A stretch of 64,000 nucleotides of DNA from positions 2,790,001 to 2,854,000 of the forward strand of contig NZ_CP060201.1 of the NCBI RefSeq assembly GCF_013407925.2, written 5' to 3'. Every line of letters starts with the position of its first letter. Position 1 is the stretch's first letter. The position numbers and the translations under genes are program-made. Source of the stretch: Pseudomonas protegens (GTDB lineage Bacteria > Pseudomonadota > Gammaproteobacteria > Pseudomonadales > Pseudomonadaceae). The notes below the pieces were generated by a model. The model did no database searches. It had not been told where the DNA came from and saw only the letters and a program-made list of their open reading frames with translations. Below are positions 55,079 to 63,963 of this stretch, piece by piece.

Positions 55079-55999
55079 ATGAACAAGATGGCTACGCTGT
55101 TCCTAGCCTCCCTCCTCTCAGGCTGCGCAAGCCAGGTCCCGGCAAAACCGTCGGTAGATCCCCGTGGCAGCACGCCCGAGCAGCCACACACCCGGGTGAC
55201 CATGGACCCGCTGACCGCCGACAAACTGCGCGCGCTGTTGCAGATCCAGCCCCAGCAGCACGCGGCCGACATCGGGCAGATGAACGACCTGATTTCACGG
55301 GAGTTCCTGCAGACGCCCTATGTGCCGAACAAACTGCAAGGCTCCGCGACCCTGGCCGAGAAACTGGTGGTCGACTTCAGAGGCCTGGACTGCTTTACCT
55401 ACCTGGATTACGTCGAGGCCTTGCGCCAGTCCCACGACGAGGCTGGCTTCATCAACAACCTGGTGCAGATTCGCTACGTCAACGGCGAGATCAATTTCCT
55501 CAACCGCCGGCACTTCTTCAGCGACTGGGCCCAGGCCGGGCAACCCTTGGCCGATGACGTCACCGCCCTGCTCGGTGCCGATGCGGTGACCGTCGCCAAG
55601 CACCTCAATCAAAAGGCCGATGGCGGCCATTACCTGTCGGGCCTGCCCGTGGCCGAACGCGACATCACCTACATTCCCAGCGCGCGGATCGACCAGCATG
55701 TGCTCAGCCGCCTGCGCACCGGCGACTACATCGGCATCTACACCCCGCTCGCGGGCCTGGACGTCACCCATACCGGGCTGTTCATCCAGACCGCCCAGGG
55801 CCCGGTCCTGCGCAATGCGTCCTCGAAGCAAAACCAGCGCGTGGTGATCGACTCGCCGTTCATGGAGTACGTCCACGACGTTCCGGGCATCGTGGTCCTG
55901 CGCGCCCGGCCAACCGACCTGGCCGGTCCCCCTGCCTCCACCTCAGAGAGCAGCGCCCAGGCGCAACAGCATCCGCCCCACGCGCAAGCGTCTGGCTGA
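55079..55999 (+). CDS. DUF1460 lipoprotein, amidase-like
   Basis: 306 residues from MNKMATLFLASLLSGCASQVPAK; lipobox LLSGC puts the lipidated Cys at 16. DUF1460 proteins have an NlpC/P60-like papain fold; characterised members cleave N-acetylmuramoyl-L-alanine links. A probable catalytic Cys105 is in FRGLDCFTYLDYVEALRQS, and the His could be in VTHTGLFIQ. A strong Fur box precedes it, and a terminator follows at about 56071-56108. It lies beside other cell-wall genes (envC-like, ctpA). Its role in iron limitation is not known. Confidence 0.85.
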   Translation: MNKMATLFLASLLSGCASQVPAKPSVDPRGSTPEQPHTRVTMDPLTADKLRALLQIQPQQHAADIGQMNDLISREFLQTPYVPNKLQGSATLAEKLVVDFRGLDCFTYLDYVEALRQSHDEAGFINNLVQIRYVNGEINFLNRRHFFSDWAQAGQPLADDVTALLGADAVTVAKHLNQKADGGHYLSGLPVAERDITYIPSARIDQHVLSRLRTGDYIGIYTPLAGLDVTHTGLFIQTAQGPVLRNASSKQNQRVVIDSPFMEYVHDVPGIVVLRARPTDLAGPPASTSESSAQAQQHPPHAQASG

Positions 56000-56070
56000 T
56001 CAGCCCGGGAATCGGCGGCGTGCTGATAGCAAATCGCCCAATAACCGCCCGGAAACGGCTTTTTATGACG

Positions 56071-56108
56071 AACGCCGCAAAGCAGTTGGCCTTGAGGCGT
56101 TTTTTTTG
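56071..56108 (+). terminator. Terminator of the DUF1460 gene
   Basis: AACGCC and GGCGTT pair around a 19-base loop (GCAAAGCAG...), followed by seven Ts. It separates the gene from the envC-like gene. Confidence 0.7.
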
Positions 56109-56161
56109 CCGCGATGGGCGGGCATACTAGGCCGTCCCTTTCCCTGGTGTCGCCCGCCTCT

Positions 56162-57448
56162 ATGCTTCGCGCCCTGATTGCCCTTGCTCTGATCTGCCTG
56201 CTCCAACCGGCCTTTGCCGACGAGCGCGCGCAAACCCAACAACAGTTGGACGCCACGCGTCAGGACATTGCCGAGCTGAAGAAACTGCTGGGCAAGCTGC
56301 AGGAAGAAAAATCCGGGGTGCAGAAAGAACTGCGCGGCACCGAAACCGAGATGGGCAAGCTGGAAAAGCAGGTCGAAGCCCTGCAGAAAGAGCTGAAGAA
56401 AAGCGAAACCGAGCTGCAGCGACTCGATGAGGAGAAAAAAAAACTCCAGAGCGCGCGCACTGAACAACAGCGACTGATCGCCATCCAGGCCCGCGCGGCC
56501 TACCAGAACGGGCGCCAGGAATACCTCAAGCTGCTGCTCAACCAGCAGAACCCGGAAAAATTCGCCCGCACCCTGACCTACTACGACTACCTGAGCCAGG
56601 CGCGCCTGGAGCAGTTGAAGAATTTCAACGAAACCCTGCGTCAGCTGGCCAATGTGGAAAAGGACATTTCCCTGCAGCAGGCCCAGTTGCTGGTGCAGAA
56701 GAGCAGCCTCGACACCCAGCGCGAAGAACTCGACAAGGTGCGCAAGGAGCGGCAACTGGCCCTGGCCAAGCTCAATGACGACGTGAAGGCCCGGGACGAC
56801 AAGCTCAAGGCCCGCGAACAGGACCAGGCCGACCTGGCCAAGGTCCTGAAAACCATTGAAGAAACCCTGGCCCGCCAGGCCCGCGAGGCAGAGGAAGCGC
56901 GCCAGAAAGCGCTGATCGCCCAGCAGGAAGCCGAAAAAAAGCGTTTGCGTGAGGCCCAGGCCGACGCCAGCGATGCGCCGCGCAAACCCGCAAGATCAAG
57001 CCCCGGCGCCCTGGTTTCCAGCGCCGGCCCGTCCTTTGGTGGTGCATTTGCTGCGGCCCGGGGAAAACTTCCATGGCCGGTTGATGGTCGATTGCTGGCA
57101 CGCTTTGGTGAAACCCGCGGTGACGACTCCCGTTCCAAGTGGGACGGGGTGATGATCAGCGCCGCCGCCGGCAGCCAGGTGCACGCCGTGCACGGTGGCC
57201 GGGTGGTGTTCGCCGACTGGCTGCGCGGCGCCGGGCTGCTGGTGATCCTCGATCACGGCAACGGCTACCTGAGTCTCTACGGACACAACCAGACCCTGCT
57301 CAAGGAAGCGGGTGATGTGGTCAAGGCCGGAGAGTCCATCTCCACCGTGGGTAATAGTGGCGGACAGGACACTCCTGCGCTGTACTTTGCAATTCGTCAG
57401 CAGGGCCGCCCCAGCGACCCGGCACAGTGGTGCCACGCGCAAGGATAA
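56162..57448 (+). CDS. Murein hydrolase activator EnvC-like, with degenerate LytM domain
   Basis: 428 residues from MLRALIALALICLLQPAFADERAQTQQQLDA, with a Sec signal of 19 residues. A long coiled coil occupies residues about 20-240 (repeated Glu/Lys/Gln heptads), then a Pro-rich linker, then a C-terminal LytM (M23) domain from about 305. The LytM metal ligands are missing: SKWDGVMI replaces the first metal-binding His motif, and LYFAIRQQG replaces HLHFE. As in E. coli EnvC, it should activate amidases rather than cut peptidoglycan itself. It is 31 bases before ctpA on the same strand. Confidence 0.9.
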   Translation: MLRALIALALICLLQPAFADERAQTQQQLDATRQDIAELKKLLGKLQEEKSGVQKELRGTETEMGKLEKQVEALQKELKKSETELQRLDEEKKKLQSARTEQQRLIAIQARAAYQNGRQEYLKLLLNQQNPEKFARTLTYYDYLSQARLEQLKNFNETLRQLANVEKDISLQQAQLLVQKSSLDTQREELDKVRKERQLALAKLNDDVKARDDKLKAREQDQADLAKVLKTIEETLARQAREAEEARQKALIAQQEAEKKRLREAQADASDAPRKPARSSPGALVSSAGPSFGGAFAAARGKLPWPVDGRLLARFGETRGDDSRSKWDGVMISAAAGSQVHAVHGGRVVFADWLRGAGLLVILDHGNGYLSLYGHNQTLLKEAGDVVKAGESISTVGNSGGQDTPALYFAIRQQGRPSDPAQWCHAQG

Positions 57449-57479
57449 GCGCTGCATCTAAATTAGGAGTTCGTTCGAC

Positions 57480-58790
57480 ATGCTGCATTTGTCCCGCCTT
57501 ACCTCGCTGGCCCTGACGATCGCCCTGGTGATCGGAGCGCCTCTGGCGTTTGCCGCCGAAACCGCTCAATCAGCGACCGCCGCGACCACCAAGGCACCTT
57601 TGCCGCTGGAAGAACTGCGCACCTTTGCCGAGGTCATGGACCGGATCAAGGCGGCCTATGTCGAACCCGTGGACGACAAGACCCTGCTGGAGAATGCCAT
57701 CAAGGGCATGCTCAGCAACCTCGACCCGCACTCGGCCTACCTGGGGCCGGAAGACTTCGCCGAACTGCAGGAAAGCACCAGCGGCGAATTCGGCGGCCTG
57801 GGCATTGAAGTCGGCGCCGAAGACGGCTTTATCAAAGTGGTCTCGCCGATCGACGACACCCCGGCGTCCAAGGCCGGGATCCAGGCCGGCGACCTGATCG
57901 TCAAGATCAACGGCCAACCGACCCGCGGCCAGACCATGACCGAAGCCGTGGACAAGATGCGCGGCAAGATCGGCCAGAAAATCACCCTGACCCTGGTGCG
58001 CGACGGCGGCACGCCGTTCGACGTGACCCTGGCCCGCGCCACCATCCAGGTGAAAAGCGTGAAGAGCCAGTTGCTGGAATCCGGCTACGGCTACATCCGC
58101 ATCACCCAGTTCCAGGTCAAGACCGGCGAGGAAGTCTCCAAGGCCCTGGCCAAGCTGCGCAAGGACAACGGCAAGAAGCTCAACGGCATCATCCTCGACC
58201 TGCGCAACAACCCGGGCGGCGTGCTGCAGGCCGCGGTGGAAGTGGTCGACCACTTCATCACCAAGGGCCTGATCGTCTACACCAAGGGCCGCATCGCCAA
58301 CTCCGAGCTGCGCTTCTCTGCCACCGGCAAGGACGAAAGCGAAGCGGTGCCGATGGTGGTGCTGATCAACGGCGGCAGCGCCTCGGCATCGGAAATCGTC
58401 GCCGGCGCCCTGCAGGACCAGAAACGCGCGGTGCTGATGGGCACCACCAGCTTCGGCAAGGGCTCGGTACAGACCGTGCTGCCGCTGAACAACGACCGCG
58501 CGCTGAAGATCACCACCGCGCTGTACTTTACCCCCAACGGCCGCTCGATCCAGGCCCAGGGCATCGTTCCGGACATCGAAGTGCGCCGCGCCAAGATCAC
58601 TAGCGAGGCCCAGGACGGCGAGTACTTCAAGGAAGCCGACCTGCAGGGTCACCTGGGCAACGGCAACGGCGGCGCCGACAAGCCAAGCGGTTCGGCCAGC
58701 AAGGCCAAGCCGATGCCGCAGGATGACGACTACCAGCTGGCCCAGGCCCTGAGCCTGCTCAAGGGGCTGAGCATTACCCGCGGCAAGTGA
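57480..58790 (+). CDS. ctpA: Carboxy-terminal processing protease, S41 family
   Basis: 436 residues. Sec signal (about 1-25), N-terminal LEELRTFAEVMDRIKAAYVEPVDDKTLLENAIKGMLSNLDPHSAYL, a PDZ domain (about 90-170), then the peptidase core with the catalytic Ser in NGGSASASEIVAGALQD and Lys in TSFGKGSVQTVLPL. In P. aeruginosa, CtpA cuts peptidoglycan hydrolases with LbcA as partner. The gene is next to the envC-like gene, as expected. Confidence 0.95.
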   Translation: MLHLSRLTSLALTIALVIGAPLAFAAETAQSATAATTKAPLPLEELRTFAEVMDRIKAAYVEPVDDKTLLENAIKGMLSNLDPHSAYLGPEDFAELQESTSGEFGGLGIEVGAEDGFIKVVSPIDDTPASKAGIQAGDLIVKINGQPTRGQTMTEAVDKMRGKIGQKITLTLVRDGGTPFDVTLARATIQVKSVKSQLLESGYGYIRITQFQVKTGEEVSKALAKLRKDNGKKLNGIILDLRNNPGGVLQAAVEVVDHFITKGLIVYTKGRIANSELRFSATGKDESEAVPMVVLINGGSASASEIVAGALQDQKRAVLMGTTSFGKGSVQTVLPLNNDRALKITTALYFTPNGRSIQAQGIVPDIEVRRAKITSEAQDGEYFKEADLQGHLGNGNGGADKPSGSASKAKPMPQDDDYQLAQALSLLKGLSITRGK

Positions 58791-58798
58791 TTGAACCC

Positions 58799-58860
58799 TT
58801 CGCCGGCAAGCCGGTTCCTACAGGAGCCGGCTTGCGTAGGAGCTGGCTTGCCAGCGAAGC
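58799..58860. repeat. REP cluster between ctpA and the deacetylase gene
   Basis: TTCGCCGGCAAGCCGGTTCC, then GGAGCCGGCTTGC and GGAGCTGGCTTGCCAGCGAA follow closely, making three REP-type heads in about 60 bases. Confidence 0.8.
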
Positions 58861-58905
58861 GCCCGCCAGGGCGCCCATTGCCCTGAAGGCCTGATCCCTA
58901 TTCCC

Positions 58906-59712
58906 ATGATTTCCCGCTGCCCACCCCTGTTACGCTCGCTCCGCGCCCCGCTGCTCAGCCTGCTGTGCCTCTTGCCCCTGATCACCCAAGCCGCCGAACC
59001 CACCGCCAGCGCGCCCAAGGCCTACCTGAGCCTGATCATCGACGACCTCGGCCAGAACCTGCCCCGCGACCGCCGCGTACTGGCCCTGCCGGGCCCGGTG
59101 ACCACGGCGATCATGCCCGACACGCCCCACGCCACCGAATTTGCCCGCGAAGCCCATCGCGCCGGCAAGATCGTCATCCTGCACATGCCCATGGACCCGG
59201 CCACCGGGCCCTTCGCCTGGCACCCCGAGCTGCCCATCGAAGAGCTGCAAAAACGCCTGGAAGCCGCCTTCCAGGCCGTGCCCTACACCAGCGGCCTGAA
59301 CAACCACATGGGCAGCCGCATGACCGCCCAACCCCAGGCCATGGCCTGGCTGATGGCCGACTTGCAGCGCCGCCACAAATTCTTCGTCGACAGCCGCACC
59401 AGCGCCCAGACGGTCGCCGCCGCCGAAGCGCAGAAAATCGGCCTGGCCAGTGTTTCCCGGGATGTGTTCCTGGACGACGAGCGCACCGAAGCGGCGATTG
59501 CCCAGCAGTTGCAGACGGCGATCAAGCTGGCGCGCAAACAGGGCTCTGCGGTGATGATCGGCCACCCTTATCCACAGACCCTGGCCGTGCTCGAACGCGA
59601 ACTGCCCAAGCTCAAGGCCCAGGGCATCGAGTGGATCGATATCAAGTCGATGATCAGCCTGCGCAGCAACGAAGCCATGGCCGGGCACGGCAAGAATGGC
59701 AAGTACAGATAG
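58906..59712 (+). CDS. Divergent polysaccharide deacetylase family protein (YibQ-like)
   Basis: 268 residues with a signal peptide (MISRCPPLLRSLRAPLLSLLCLLPLITQAAEP). The DUF610 core is present: LSLIIDDLGQN (metal Asp), ALPGPVTTAIMPDTPHATEFAREAHRAGKIVILHMPMDP, GLNNHMGSRMT (His), FFVDSRTSAQT, MIGHPYPQTL. It is homologous to YibQ, a divergent member of the CE4 superfamily; its substrate is unknown. It belongs to the envC-ctpA region, a conserved arrangement, but sits beyond a REP cluster. Confidence 0.9.
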   Translation: MISRCPPLLRSLRAPLLSLLCLLPLITQAAEPTASAPKAYLSLIIDDLGQNLPRDRRVLALPGPVTTAIMPDTPHATEFAREAHRAGKIVILHMPMDPATGPFAWHPELPIEELQKRLEAAFQAVPYTSGLNNHMGSRMTAQPQAMAWLMADLQRRHKFFVDSRTSAQTVAAAEAQKIGLASVSRDVFLDDERTEAAIAQQLQTAIKLARKQGSAVMIGHPYPQTLAVLERELPKLKAQGIEWIDIKSMISLRSNEAMAGHGKNGKYR

Positions 59713-59795
59713 GGCAGCGGCAAGCCTCACGCTGCAAGCCGAAGCGCCGCCGACCTGCTGTTACTTGTAGCTTGCCGCTTGCAACTTGCCGCTGA
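59713..59795. repeat. GCTTGC-rich short repeat, first of three in the his region
   Basis: Contains GCGGCAAGCCTCACGCTGCA and TAGCTTGCCGCTTGCAACTT: alternating GCAAG/CTTGC blocks. The same pattern occurs in the gaps at 61405-61479 and 62247-62328. Opposing blocks can pair as hairpins. It lies between convergent genes. Confidence 0.65.
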
Positions 59796-59796
59796 T

Positions 59797-60552
59797 CTAG
59801 AGATAGCGCCCCATGATCTCTTCCACCAGCCCCTCTTCGCGCATCGCGTCCAGGGCCGCCTGGAGCTTGGCCACCACCTCATCGGACACGTCCTTGTTCA
59901 GGGCCAGGTACAGCTCGGCGCTGTTGAAGCGCAGCACGGTCTTGAGGCCGCTGATGCCTTCCTGCTTGGCCAGGTAACGTCCCGCCGGATCGCCGGTGGC
60001 CCACAGGTCGATCTGCCCCGCCACCAGCTTTTTGGCGTTGTCCTGGTCCCGCAGCACCACCTGGGGCGCCAGGCCCTGCTTGGCCAGGGTCTGGGCAATG
60101 GCATCGCCCTTGTAGGCGCCGATCTTGTACTTGCGCGCCTGCTCCAGGGATTCGAGGCTGATGGTGCTACCGGCCTTGGCCAGCATGATCCAGTCATCCG
60201 GGCCGATGGGACCGACCCACTTGAACAGCGGCTCGCGGTCCGGCAGGCGGGCCATGACGAACACGCCATAGCCCGGCTGCTCCAGGGCCATCTTGTAGAT
60301 GCGCTCCCAGGGAAACCGCAGGGTCAGGCTGTAATTGATCCCGGCACGCTTGAACATTTCGCGGACGATATCCACGGCAATGCCGTCGATGTTCTCGCCT
60401 TGGGCGAAGTTCTTGCCGTTCTTGGCCATGTTGTAGGGGGGGAAGTTTTCCGTCAGCAACACCAGGGAGGTGTCGGCGGTATCAGCGGCGCGGGCCAGGG
60501 TGCTCAGCAGCAGCGCGGCGCTGGCGACAACCACAAGAAGAGGTTTGAACAT
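59797..60552 (-). CDS. Periplasmic solute-binding protein, amino acid-like type
   Basis: 251 residues. Sec signal MFKPLLVVVASAALLLSTLARA. A type 3 SBP fold: VLLTENFPPYNMAKNGKNFAQGENIDGIAVDIVREMFKRAGINYSLTLRFPWERIYKM is the family pattern; the ligand Arg/Asp of polar amino acid binders is not clear, so its substrate is unknown. Single gene with no permease nearby. A related gene next to hisF is found in P. aeruginosa. Confidence 0.88.
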   Translation of the reverse strand: MFKPLLVVVASAALLLSTLARAADTADTSLVLLTENFPPYNMAKNGKNFAQGENIDGIAVDIVREMFKRAGINYSLTLRFPWERIYKMALEQPGYGVFVMARLPDREPLFKWVGPIGPDDWIMLAKAGSTISLESLEQARKYKIGAYKGDAIAQTLAKQGLAPQVVLRDQDNAKKLVAGQIDLWATGDPAGRYLAKQEGISGLKTVLRFNSAELYLALNKDVSDEVVAKLQAALDAMREEGLVEEIMGRYL

Positions 60553-60615
60553 GACGGGATACCAGAATCCATGGCGTGCTCAAGAGTGCCGTGAGCACGC
60601 CATGCTGTCCAGTGG

Positions 60616-61386
60616 CTATCGCACCACGATCCCGCGCTGCGTCATGTAGGCCTTGGCCTCGGGAACCGTGTATTCGCCGAAGTGGAAAATACTCGCCGCC
60701 AGCACCGCGCTGGCGTGGCCTTCGAGGATGCCGTCGGCCAGATGCTGCAGGTTGCCGACGCCGCCGGAGGCAATCACCGGAATCCCCAGGGCATCGCTGA
60801 TGGCTCGGGTCACGCCCAGGTCGAAGCCGTTTTTCATGCCGTCCTGATCCATGCTGGTGAGGAGGATTTCACCGGCGCCCAGGCCTTCCATCTTCTTCGC
60901 CCACTCCACCGCGTCCAGCCCGGTGGGCTTGCGTCCGCCGTGGGTGAAGATTTCCCAGCGCGGGGTTTCGCCCGGGCCGGAGACTTTCTTCGCGTCGATG
61001 GCGACCACGATGCATTGCGAGCCGAAATGCTGCGCCGCTTCACCGACGAACTCGGGGTTGAACACCGCCGCGGTGTTGATCGAAACCTTGTCCGCGCCGG
61101 CATTGAGCAGGTTGCGGATGTCCTGCACGGTGCGCACGCCACCGCCCACGGTCAGCGGAATGAACACCTGGCTGGCCATGCGCTCGACGGTATGCAAGGT
61201 GGTATCGCGGCCATCGACGCTGGCGGTGATGTCGAGGAAAGTGATTTCGTCGGCACCCTGCTCGTCGTAGCGACGGGCGATTTCCACCGGATCGCCAGCG
61301 TCACGGATGTTCTCGAATTTGACGCCCTTGACCACCCGGCCGTTGTCCACGTCCAGGCAAGGGATGATGCGTTTGGCTAAGGCCAT
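60616..61386 (-). CDS. hisF: Imidazole glycerol phosphate synthase subunit HisF
   Basis: Cyclase subunit of the glutamine-amidotransferase complex with HisH, forming imidazole glycerol phosphate and AICAR. 256 residues, (beta/alpha)8 barrel: [15 protein letters not shown] with catalytic Asp12, [22 protein letters not shown], the second catalytic Asp in LLTSMDQDG, and [11 protein letters not shown]. Length is normal. It is last in the leftward hisB-hisH-DUF2164-hisA-hisF group. Confidence 0.97.
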   Translation of the reverse strand: MALAKRIIPCLDVDNGRVVKGVKFENIRDAGDPVEIARRYDEQGADEITFLDITASVDGRDTTLHTVERMASQVFIPLTVGGGVRTVQDIRNLLNAGADKVSINTAAVFNPEFVGEAAQHFGSQCIVVAIDAKKVSGPGETPRWEIFTHGGRKPTGLDAVEWAKKMEGLGAGEILLTSMDQDGMKNGFDLGVTRAISDALGIPVIASGGVGNLQHLADGILEGHASAVLAASIFHFGEYTVPEAKAYMTQRGIVVR

Positions 61387-61404
61387 AGGCTTAATCTCCG
61401 ATTA

Positions 61405-61479
61405 AGAGTTGCAAGCGACAAGCTTCAAGCGGCAAGCAGGAGCGGATCGCGGTCACGCTGCCAACTGGCCGCTGCCCGC
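61405..61479. repeat. GCAAGC-type short repeat between hisF and hisA
   Basis: AGAGTTGCAAGCGACAAGCT and AAGCGGCAAGCAGG, with CCGCTTAAGGCTTGGAGCTG on the hisA side. It is one of three such gaps around the his genes. Confidence 0.6.
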
Positions 61480-62229
61480 TTAAGGCTTGGAGCTGGCCGC
61501 GTAGCCATCACAAAAGGCCTGGGCCTCTGCCACATCCAGCGTGCCCTCATAAATCGCGCGGCCCGTGATGGCGCCGATGATCCCCGGAGCCTTGGCATCC
61601 AACAGGGCCTTGATGTCGCCCAGGTTGTGAATGCCGCCGGAAGCGATCACCGGGATCTTGGTGGCCGCCGCCAGGGCTGCGGTGAACGGCACGTTGCAGC
61701 CCTGCATCATGCCGTCTTTGGCGATGTCGGTATAAACGATGGCGGACACACCGTCGGCTTCGAAGCGCTTGGCTAGGTCGATCACTTGCACGCTGCTGAC
61801 TTCAGCCCAGCCGTCGGTGGCGACGAAACCGTCCTTGGCGTCCAGGCCGACGATGACCTTGCCCGGAAACGCGCGGCAGGCCTCGGCGACGAACTCCGGC
61901 TCCTTGACCGCCTTGGTGCCGATGATCACGTAGCTCACGCCAGCCTTGACGTAGTGCTCGATGGTTTCCAGGGAACGGATGCCGCCACCGATCTGGATCG
62001 GCAGGTTCGGGTAGCGCTTGGCGATGGCCGTGACCACCTCGCCGTTCACCGGCTGGCCTTCGAAGGCGCCGTTGAGGTCCACCAGATGCAGACGACGGCA
62101 ACCCCCTTCAACCCACTTGGCGGCCATGCTCACCGGGTCATCGGAGAACACCGTGGAATCTTCCATGCGGCCCTGACGCAGACGTACACAGGCACCGTCT
62201 TTAAGATCGATAGCGGGAATGATTAGCAT
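61480..62229 (-). CDS. hisA: ProFAR isomerase HisA
   Basis: Opens and isomerises the ribosyl ring of ProFAR to PRFAR, the fourth step of histidine synthesis. 249 residues, (beta/alpha)8 barrel with [19 protein letters not shown] (catalytic Asp8), [52 protein letters not shown] (second catalytic Asp), and IASGGIHN. It is the middle of the his group. Confidence 0.97.
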   Translation of the reverse strand: MLIIPAIDLKDGACVRLRQGRMEDSTVFSDDPVSMAAKWVEGGCRRLHLVDLNGAFEGQPVNGEVVTAIAKRYPNLPIQIGGGIRSLETIEHYVKAGVSYVIIGTKAVKEPEFVAEACRAFPGKVIVGLDAKDGFVATDGWAEVSSVQVIDLAKRFEADGVSAIVYTDIAKDGMMQGCNVPFTAALAAATKIPVIASGGIHNLGDIKALLDAKAPGIIGAITGRAIYEGTLDVAEAQAFCDGYAASSKP

Positions 62230-62246
62230 GCTTTTCCTTCGTCAAA

Positions 62247-62328
62247 GAGCTGCAAGCTGCAAGCCATAAGCTGCAAGCGCGCACGCGTGTCTACTTCTTG
62301 CAGCTTGCAGCTTGAAGCTTGCCGCTGC
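62247..62328. repeat. GCAAGC-type short repeat between hisA and DUF2164
   Basis: AGAGCTGCAAGCTGCAAGCC, AAGCTGCAAGCGCGCA and CTTGCAGCTTGCAGCTTGAA facing each other across GCACGCGTGTC, giving a long hairpin. The clearest copy of the three. Confidence 0.7.
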
Positions 62329-62329
62329 C

Positions 62330-62590
62330 CTAATTTTTCTCGAGCGCCCACAGGTCGCTTTCGATGCTTTCGAACCTCTCTTTGAGGTGCGCCTGCACAT
62401 CGAAAATCGCCCGGTTGTAATAGTGCGGAGCAATTTCCCGGGTAAACAGCTCAAGAATCTCCGCCGCCTCGAACGAGCCCAGGTCGAGCTCGAAGCGCTC
62501 CTCCATGAAGCGCTTGATCTTGTGCGTCGCCTCACTCTCCTGTTCGGCAGTGAGGTTCAGGATCGGCGGCTTGGATTTCTTGATCGCCAT
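62330..62590 (-). CDS. DUF2164 family protein
   Basis: 86 residues: MAIKKSKPPILNLTAEQESEATHKIKRFMEERFELDLGSFEAAEILELFTREIAPHYYNRAIFDVQAHLKERFESIESDLWALEKN. The E-rich helical body and IAPHYYNRAI signature identify DUF2164. It is placed immediately after hisH (one base between) and before hisA; this placement in the his operon is common in pseudomonads, but no role is known. Confidence 0.92.
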   Translation of the reverse strand: MAIKKSKPPILNLTAEQESEATHKIKRFMEERFELDLGSFEAAEILELFTREIAPHYYNRAIFDVQAHLKERFESIESDLWALEKN

Positions 62591-63229
62591 TTACCAGCGA
62601 CCGTCCCAGGCGGCGAAGTTCTGCAGCAACTGCAGGCCGTGGGTGTGACTCTTTTCCGGGTGGAACTGCACGGCGAAACGCGAGCCGTCGGCCAGCGCCG
62701 CGGCAAAGTCCACCCCGTAGTGACCGCTGCCCACCACCTGCCGCGCGTTACCGGCATGGATGTAGTAGCTGTGCACGAAGTAGAAGCGCGCCCGGTCCGC
62801 AATGTTGTGCCACAGCGGGTGATCCACCGCTTGCTGCACTTCGTTCCAGCCCATGTGCGGCACCTTCAGGTGCTCGCCGTCCTCGATCAGGCCCTTGCCG
62901 AAGAACTTCACCTGGCCGGGAAACAGGCCGATGCAGTCGACGCCCTCGTTTTCTTCGCTGTGGTCGAGCAAGGCTTGCATGCCCACGCAAATGCCGAGGA
63001 AGGGACGATCCTGGCTGACTTCACGCACCAGGGAATCGAAGCCCAGGCGACGGATCTCGGCCATGCAGTCGCGAATCGCGCCCACGCCGGGAAACACCAC
63101 CCGGTCGGCTTCGCGAATCACGTTGGCATCGCTGGTGATCAGTACCTTGCCGGCGCCCACGTGCTCCAGGGCCTTGGCCACCGAGTGCAGGTTGCCCATG
63201 CCGTAGTCGATAACGGCGACGGTCTGCAT
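62591..63229 (-). CDS. hisH: Imidazole glycerol phosphate synthase subunit HisH
   Basis: Glutaminase that supplies ammonia to HisF. 212 residues, class I amidotransferase: [25 protein letters not shown], catalytic Cys in [14 protein letters not shown], the [29 protein letters not shown] motif with catalytic His and Glu. Its start overlaps the hisB stop by one base, so they are translationally coupled. Confidence 0.97.
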   Translation of the reverse strand: MQTVAVIDYGMGNLHSVAKALEHVGAGKVLITSDANVIREADRVVFPGVGAIRDCMAEIRRLGFDSLVREVSQDRPFLGICVGMQALLDHSEENEGVDCIGLFPGQVKFFGKGLIEDGEHLKVPHMGWNEVQQAVDHPLWHNIADRARFYFVHSYYIHAGNARQVVGSGHYGVDFAAALADGSRFAVQFHPEKSHTHGLQLLQNFAAWDGRW

Positions 63230-63822
63230 TACAGCACGCCCTTGGTGGACGGCATCTGGCCGGCCATGCGCTCGTCCAGCTCCACCGCCATGCGCAGTGC
63301 ACGGCCGAAGGCCTTGAACACGGTCTCGATCTGGTGGTGCGTGTTGGTGCCGCGCAGGGTGTCGATGTGCAGGGTCACGTTGGCGTGGTTGACAAAGCCC
63401 TGGAAGAACTCCTGGAACAGGTCAACGTCGAAACCGCCGACGGTGGCGCGGGTGAAGGGTACGTGCATCTGCAGGCCGGGACGGCCGGAGAAGTCGATCA
63501 CCACGCGGGACAGGGCTTCATCCAGCGGTACATAGGCATGGCCGTAGCGACGGATGCCTTTCTTGTCGCCGATGGCCTTGCTGAACGCCTGGCCGAGGGT
63601 GATACCGACGTCCTCCACGGTGTGGTGGTCGTCGATATGCAGGTCGCCCTTGCTTTCGATGTCCAGGTCGATCAGCCCGTGCCGGGCGATCTGGTCCAGC
63701 ATGTGCTCAAGGAAGGGCACGCCGATATCGAATCGGGCCTTTCCGGTGCCATCCAGGTTGATCGAGGCTTTGATCTGGGTTTCCAGAGTGTCGCGCTCGA
63801 CAGATGCCTTACGTTCGGCCAT
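63229..63822 (-). CDS. hisB: Imidazoleglycerol-phosphate dehydratase HisB
   Basis: Dehydrates imidazole glycerol phosphate, the sixth step of histidine synthesis. 197 residues from [25 protein letters not shown]; the 34-codon upstream extension is not used. Motifs: [29 protein letters not shown] (metal His/Glu), [24 protein letters not shown] (second metal site). Single-domain form, as in pseudomonads, without the phosphatase of the E. coli fusion. It is the first gene of the his group here. Confidence 0.97.
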   Translation of the reverse strand: MAERKASVERDTLETQIKASINLDGTGKARFDIGVPFLEHMLDQIARHGLIDLDIESKGDLHIDDHHTVEDVGITLGQAFSKAIGDKKGIRRYGHAYVPLDEALSRVVIDFSGRPGLQMHVPFTRATVGGFDVDLFQEFFQGFVNHANVTLHIDTLRGTNTHHQIETVFKAFGRALRMAVELDERMAGQMPSTKGVL

Positions 63823-63963
63823 CACCAGCTCCGCAAAATCATTGGGCGAAAAAGGCGAATAGTATAGGCCCGACGGCGGCCAAACAGAAACACGCTGGAC
63901 AATATCCTGACGGGCGCCAGCCAATGGCTACGGGGCTGTACCTGTCATGACAAGCAGTGTGAT

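Noticed and set aside
56162..57448. The envC-like protein as an active M23 endopeptidase
   Set aside because: The LytM metal ligands are missing, so it is better described as an activator.
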